56,059 nucleotides of DNA from an uncultured Dyadobacter sp. Lineage in GTDB: Bacteria; Bacteroidota; Bacteroidia; Cytophagales; Spirosomataceae. The DNA is taken from the NCBI RefSeq assembly GCF_946482605.1, contig NZ_CAMLSE010000045.1, positions 1 through 56,059 on the forward strand. The letters are read 5' to 3'. Position numbers and translations under genes: made by a program. Below are positions 52,990 through 56,059 of this stretch, one piece after another. The notes beneath the pieces are model-generated. The model had not been told where the DNA came from, did not search any database, and saw only the letters and a list, made by a program, of their open reading frames with translations. Numbering within the stretch: the first letter of the stretch is position 1; each line of letters opens with the position of its first letter.

Positions 52990-54246
52990 TCAGGGATAGA
53001 TCAGGTACTTTTTCCTTATTGTCTTAAACTGCCCTAAACCGGGCTCCCAGCTTTTCCTGATTTCCACCTCCGGGACTCCTGCGATAATCTGCTTTTTCAG
53101 GTTTTCAGTGCCGGCCAGTTTGTCGAAGTTACCCATCTGCCTGCTCTGGCTCATATCAAAGAACCTGGCCTTATCCGGATATGCATTGTACAGCTCGATA
53201 AGCCATTTCAGGTGAATTTTCCCGCTTTTTTTGATTTGGCTCAGGTCATATTTCCGCAAATCGATGCCGTAGCATTCGGTTCCCTGGTGCAGCGGCGTTT
53301 CACTCATTCCCCTGATACTCTGCGGCGTAAAGGAGAATTCATATTTCCCTTTCAACAATGGCGCTCCCAGTACTGTGAAGGGCATGTAAGTTCCGCGCCC
53401 CTGGCTGACGATCGTACCTTCAAACATGCATATGTGCGGGTAAAGCATTACAGATTGCTGCGTATTGAGGTTCGGAGAGGGCATCACCGGCAACGTGTAG
53501 GGGGTTTCGTGCGTGTAGTTGGCGACCTTGACAATTTTCAGCTTGCACTGCATTTTGTTCGGAAGCCAACCTTCACCATTGATCATCTGTGCAAACTCGG
53601 CGATCGTAAGCCCGTGCGTAATGGGTATTTTGTACATCCCGATCCCGGAGTGGAGATGGTCTTCCAGAACGGGCCCATCAACCATAAATCCATTAGGATT
53701 GGGGCGGTCGAGGATCAGCATTTCCTTGTTATGCTCCGCACAAGCCTCCATCACGTGCCCGAGCGTGTTGATGTAGGTGTAAAAGCGAGCGCCCACGTCC
53801 TGAATGTCAAATACCATCAGGTCGATCGCTGCCATCTGTTCCCTGGTTGGCTTTTTCAATTTTCCATATAGCGAAATCGCGGGTATGCCCGTCTTGGGAT
53901 CCACGCTGTCGCTCACCTTGTCACCATTGCTGGCGGTACCACGAAAGCCATGCTCGGGGCCGAATATGGTCACAATATTTACCCCTAAGGCCACCAGGCT
54001 GTCTACCAGCGGTTTATTACCTAGAATGGAAGTCTGATTGACGACAATGCCGATCTTTTTCCCTTTGAGATATTTAAGGTATTCCGACGTCTGGTCTGCC
54101 CCTGTCACCGGCCCTTTGACCTTCGGAGAATCGTTTACAGAAAGTGAATCCAACTTTCCAGGGCTTTTCCGGGATGTGGAATTGACGCAGTTGGCGTTGA
54201 GGACGAGCGAAGCGGTCAGACTTAATGCGAAGGCTATGGTTTTCAT
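52990..54246 (-). CDS. namZ: NamZ-type exo-beta-N-acetylmuramidase (DUF1343)
   Basis: 418 residues from the ATG at 54246 (MKTIAFALSLTASLVLNANC), a signal peptide possibly of lipoprotein type (Cys after LNAN, a poor lipobox). The catalytic fold has GKKIGIVVNQTSI, LGVNIVTIFGPEHGFRG, DIQDVGARFYTYINTLGHVMEAC and DRPNPNGFMVDGPVLE, matching the DUF1343 family. Its members in Bacillus and Tannerella cut N-acetylmuramic acid from the non-reducing ends of muropeptides, for peptidoglycan recycling. It stands alone in the window; no MurNAc kinase or transporter is nearby. Confidence 0.93.
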   Translation of the reverse strand: MKTIAFALSLTASLVLNANCVNSTSRKSPGKLDSLSVNDSPKVKGPVTGADQTSEYLKYLKGKKIGIVVNQTSILGNKPLVDSLVALGVNIVTIFGPEHGFRGTASNGDKVSDSVDPKTGIPAISLYGKLKKPTREQMAAIDLMVFDIQDVGARFYTYINTLGHVMEACAEHNKEMLILDRPNPNGFMVDGPVLEDHLHSGIGMYKIPITHGLTIAEFAQMINGEGWLPNKMQCKLKIVKVANYTHETPYTLPVMPSPNLNTQQSVMLYPHICMFEGTIVSQGRGTYMPFTVLGAPLLKGKYEFSFTPQSIRGMSETPLHQGTECYGIDLRKYDLSQIKKSGKIHLKWLIELYNAYPDKARFFDMSQSRQMGNFDKLAGTENLKKQIIAGVPEVEIRKSWEPGLGQFKTIRKKYLIYP

Positions 54247-54343
54247 GGAGTCAGGATTAGGACTGGCTAAAATAGGTTTTTTATGCCATGAAGACACTAA
54301 TCAGCACAAATTCGCGCCTAATTTGCCTCTTCGCGGCATCAAA

Positions 54344-55396
54344 CTAAAACAGCTTCATTTGTCCGGCCCTCATAAATTGTGAAGTGTCCAAAGGCGGCAA
54401 TTCCCTGCCCGCGAGGTATTTCCGACATGAGTGATCGTGCAGCTGCCTGATATGCTCCGCAAAATTCCCCTCTCCTACCATCCGAATGCCAAACCGGGAG
54501 TCATTAACGGCCCCGCCATGACATTCCTTGATCTGGCTGAGTACTTTGGCGGCCCTGTCGGGAAAATGGTGATGGATCCACTCGTCGAACAAGGTCGAGA
54601 TAGCCCCGTTCAGCCTCACTACCGTATAATGCGACCAGATCGCCCCGTTCTCTGCAATGGCTTGAATGATCGACGGAATTTCATGGTCGTTGAGGCCGGG
54701 GATAATGGGAGCAGTCATGACGCCCATCGGAATACCGGCTTCGCTGAGTGTCTTTACCACCTGCAGGCGTCGCTTCCCGGTCACGGTTCTCGGTTCCAGC
54801 GCGCTTCTCAACTCCTCGTTCAGCGAAGTAATGGAGATCGCGGCGTGGACGAGATTCAGCTTGGCCATCTTCTCGAGTACATCGATGTCGCGAAGGATCA
54901 ATGCATTTTTGGTGAGAATACTTACCGGGTTACGGTATCTCAGGCAAATTTCAAGCAGTTGCCTGGTAATGCGATACGTCTTTTCCCCGGGCTGGTAACA
55001 ATCCGTATTTCCGGAAATGTGGATATGGTGCGGCACCCATTTTTTAGAATTAAAGAGCTTTTCCAGCAGTTGGGGAGCATTCTTTTTAACTACGATCTTA
55101 GTTTCAAAATCAAGGCCGGCTGAAAAGCCCCAGTATTCATGCGAATTGCGGGCGTAGCAGTAAATGCAGCCGTGCTCGCAACCGCGGTAGGGATTGATGG
55201 AGTGAAAGTTGGGTAAGTCAGGACTGTCCGAAACGCTCATAAGCGTCTTGGATTCCTCTTCGATAAACTGTGTTTTGGGATTAACTTCGGGATCCTCCCA
55301 CTGTTGCCAGTCTTCGGCTGTGTACTCGATCTCGTGCTTGAAGAACTTATTGCGCGTGTTGATAGCGGCCCCGCGCCCGCGTGCCCTGTTGTCCAT
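54344..55396 (-). CDS. PA0069-family radical SAM protein
   Basis: 350 residues. Radical SAM cluster motif CEHGCIYC (C73, C77, C80) inside NPYRGCEHGCIYCYARNSHEYWG, then TKNALILRDIDVLEKMA and IISIT-like segments. This subfamily (PA0069/Rv2578c, spore photoproduct-lyase-like) is widespread and uncharacterised; DNA repair has been suggested but not shown. The start at 55396 gives the N-terminal MDNRARGRGAAINTRNKF seen in the family. Confidence 0.94.
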   Translation of the reverse strand: MDNRARGRGAAINTRNKFFKHEIEYTAEDWQQWEDPEVNPKTQFIEEESKTLMSVSDSPDLPNFHSINPYRGCEHGCIYCYARNSHEYWGFSAGLDFETKIVVKKNAPQLLEKLFNSKKWVPHHIHISGNTDCYQPGEKTYRITRQLLEICLRYRNPVSILTKNALILRDIDVLEKMAKLNLVHAAISITSLNEELRSALEPRTVTGKRRLQVVKTLSEAGIPMGVMTAPIIPGLNDHEIPSIIQAIAENGAIWSHYTVVRLNGAISTLFDEWIHHHFPDRAAKVLSQIKECHGGAVNDSRFGIRMVGEGNFAEHIRQLHDHSCRKYLAGRELPPLDTSQFMRAGQMKLF

Positions 55397-55458
55397 TGTT
55401 TTTCAGTTATGTTGATGAAGTAATGAAGTATGCTAACGAAAGTGTGTGTGTGTGATGT

Positions 55459-55506
55459 CAGGCTGAACGGACTTTGACCGCAGCGGCGGCCGCTCCGCTC
55501 AGCCTG
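55459..55506. repeat. Imperfect inverted repeat, 13-bp arms
   Basis: CAGGCTGAACGGA (55459-55471) pairs with TCCGCTCAGCCTG (55494-55506), one mismatch, loop 22 nt rich in GC. It is 6 bp beyond the M42 gene and may act as a terminator without T-tract or be a REP-like element. A (GT)6 run lies just left of it. Confidence 0.55.
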
Positions 55507-55511
55507 GCATT

Positions 55512-56059
55512 TTACTTAATATACCGGAAATCCTCGTCTCCTTTCAGCGAAAGCAGTACGTCGTACATCAGTTGGATTACGTTCTGGACGTCGTCCTTGG
55601 CGACCATCTCCACAGTGGTATGCATGTATTTCAATGGCAATGAAATCAATGCGGAAGCTATGCCTTCGGTCGAGTAAGCGAAGGAATCGGTATCGGTTCC
55701 TGTTGAGCGGCTTACTGCCTGGCGCTGGAACGGGATCTTCTTATCCTCTGCCACGCTGATCAGCAGGTCACGCACATTGTTCTGTACGGCCGGACCATAA
55801 CAGATAACCGGTCCGTTACCGCATTTAAGATCGCCCTGCTCCTTCTTGTTGTACATCGGCGACTGGGTGTCGTGCGTCACATCGGTACAGATAGCGAGGT
55901 TGGGTTTCAGGCGGCGGGAGATCATCTCCGCACCCCGTAAGCCGATTTCCTCCTGCACCGCATTCACCACATACAAAGTAAACGGCAGCTTCACATTATT
56001 TTCATGCAGCATCCGGGCCACTTCCGCGATCATGAATCCGCCCATACGGTTGTCTAGTG
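55512..56059 (-). CDS. M42-family aminopeptidase/endoglucanase-like, 5'-truncated by window edge
   Basis: C-terminal 181 residues; the frame continues through the right edge (last codons LDNR just inside), so start lies outside. Family features: LDNRMGGFM, VVNAVQEEIGLRGAEMISRR (catalytic EE), ICTDVTHDT (metal Asp), GTDTDSFAYSTEGIASALISLPLKYMHTTVEM (metal His). M42 enzymes are large tetrahedral metallo-aminopeptidases that finish degradation of peptides. Confidence 0.93.
   Translation of the reverse strand, partial: LDNRMGGFMIAEVARMLHENNVKLPFTLYVVNAVQEEIGLRGAEMISRRLKPNLAICTDVTHDTQSPMYNKKEQGDLKCGNGPVICYGPAVQNNVRDLLISVAEDKKIPFQRQAVSRSTGTDTDSFAYSTEGIASALISLPLKYMHTTVEMVAKDDVQNVIQLMYDVLLSLKGDEDFRYIK

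Overview
This window looks like chromosomal DNA of a Bacteroidota bacterium, most likely Cytophagales and Dyadobacter- or Spirosoma-like. That placement is inferred from gene content: TonB-dependent receptors with an N-terminal carboxypeptidase-regulatory-like domain, a Por-type (type IX) secretion tail on a DUF4331 protein, promoters of the TTG-N(17-23)-TAnnTTTG type, and a long run of MacB/FtsX-type permeases of about 800 residues. No rRNA, tRNA, CRISPR array or transposase was seen.

Region 1 (1-26780) is the most unusual part. At least eight ABC permeases of about 800 residues lie in one orientation (minus): <1-2280, 3307-5721, 5732-8188, 8980-11361, 11380-13770, 13815-16199, 16286-18646 and 19375-21807. 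Each looks like a fused tandem of two MacB-type membrane units (8 TM, two periplasmic core domains) without an ATPase domain. Upstream of them, in the same direction, lie one small secreted protein, one MacB/LolD-type ATPase and one HlyD/MacA-type adaptor. A divergent sigma-54-type response regulator (25410-26780) follows. Three toxin-antitoxin-like modules sit in the junctions: a zeta-like kinase with a small partner, ParE with an antitoxin, and VapBC. A four-helix-bundle (S23/IVP) gene flanked by a perfect 14-bp inverted repeat sits between adaptor and ATPase. A 16-bp repeated palindrome core (TGTCCG-N4-CGGACA and variants) occurs upstream of the adaptor gene and of two permease genes, suggesting a local regulon. 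A short remnant of another permease C-terminus survives at 16211-16258.

Region 2 (26864-39368) holds a GH127 beta-L-arabinofuranosidase, an LEA14-like membrane-anchored protein, a DUF892 ferritin-like stress protein, a pyridoxamine-oxidase-like stress protein, a TonB receptor, a TPP-riboswitch-controlled thiM-thiE-thiD-tenA salvage operon, a HAD phosphatase, an NtrY-like histidine kinase (possible partner of the regulator at 25410) and a small lipoprotein.

Region 3 (39393-56059) holds an APC amino-acid permease, a secreted PLC/GDPD-like phosphodiesterase followed by an ethanolamine-permease-like transporter, a minus-strand cluster of two DUF4331 proteins, a TPR lipoprotein and a TonB receptor, a LytTR response regulator, a NamZ (DUF1343) exo-muramidase, a PA0069-type radical SAM protein and the C-terminal part of an M42 aminopeptidase that runs off the right edge.

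Working model: the response regulator probably controls the adaptor/ATPase/permease system from promoters with upstream palindromes. Because one ATPase and one adaptor serve many permeases, the permeases may be interchangeable parts of one export or mechanotransmission machine. This is inference; no substrate can be read from the sequence, and no TolC-type outer-membrane channel is present in the window.
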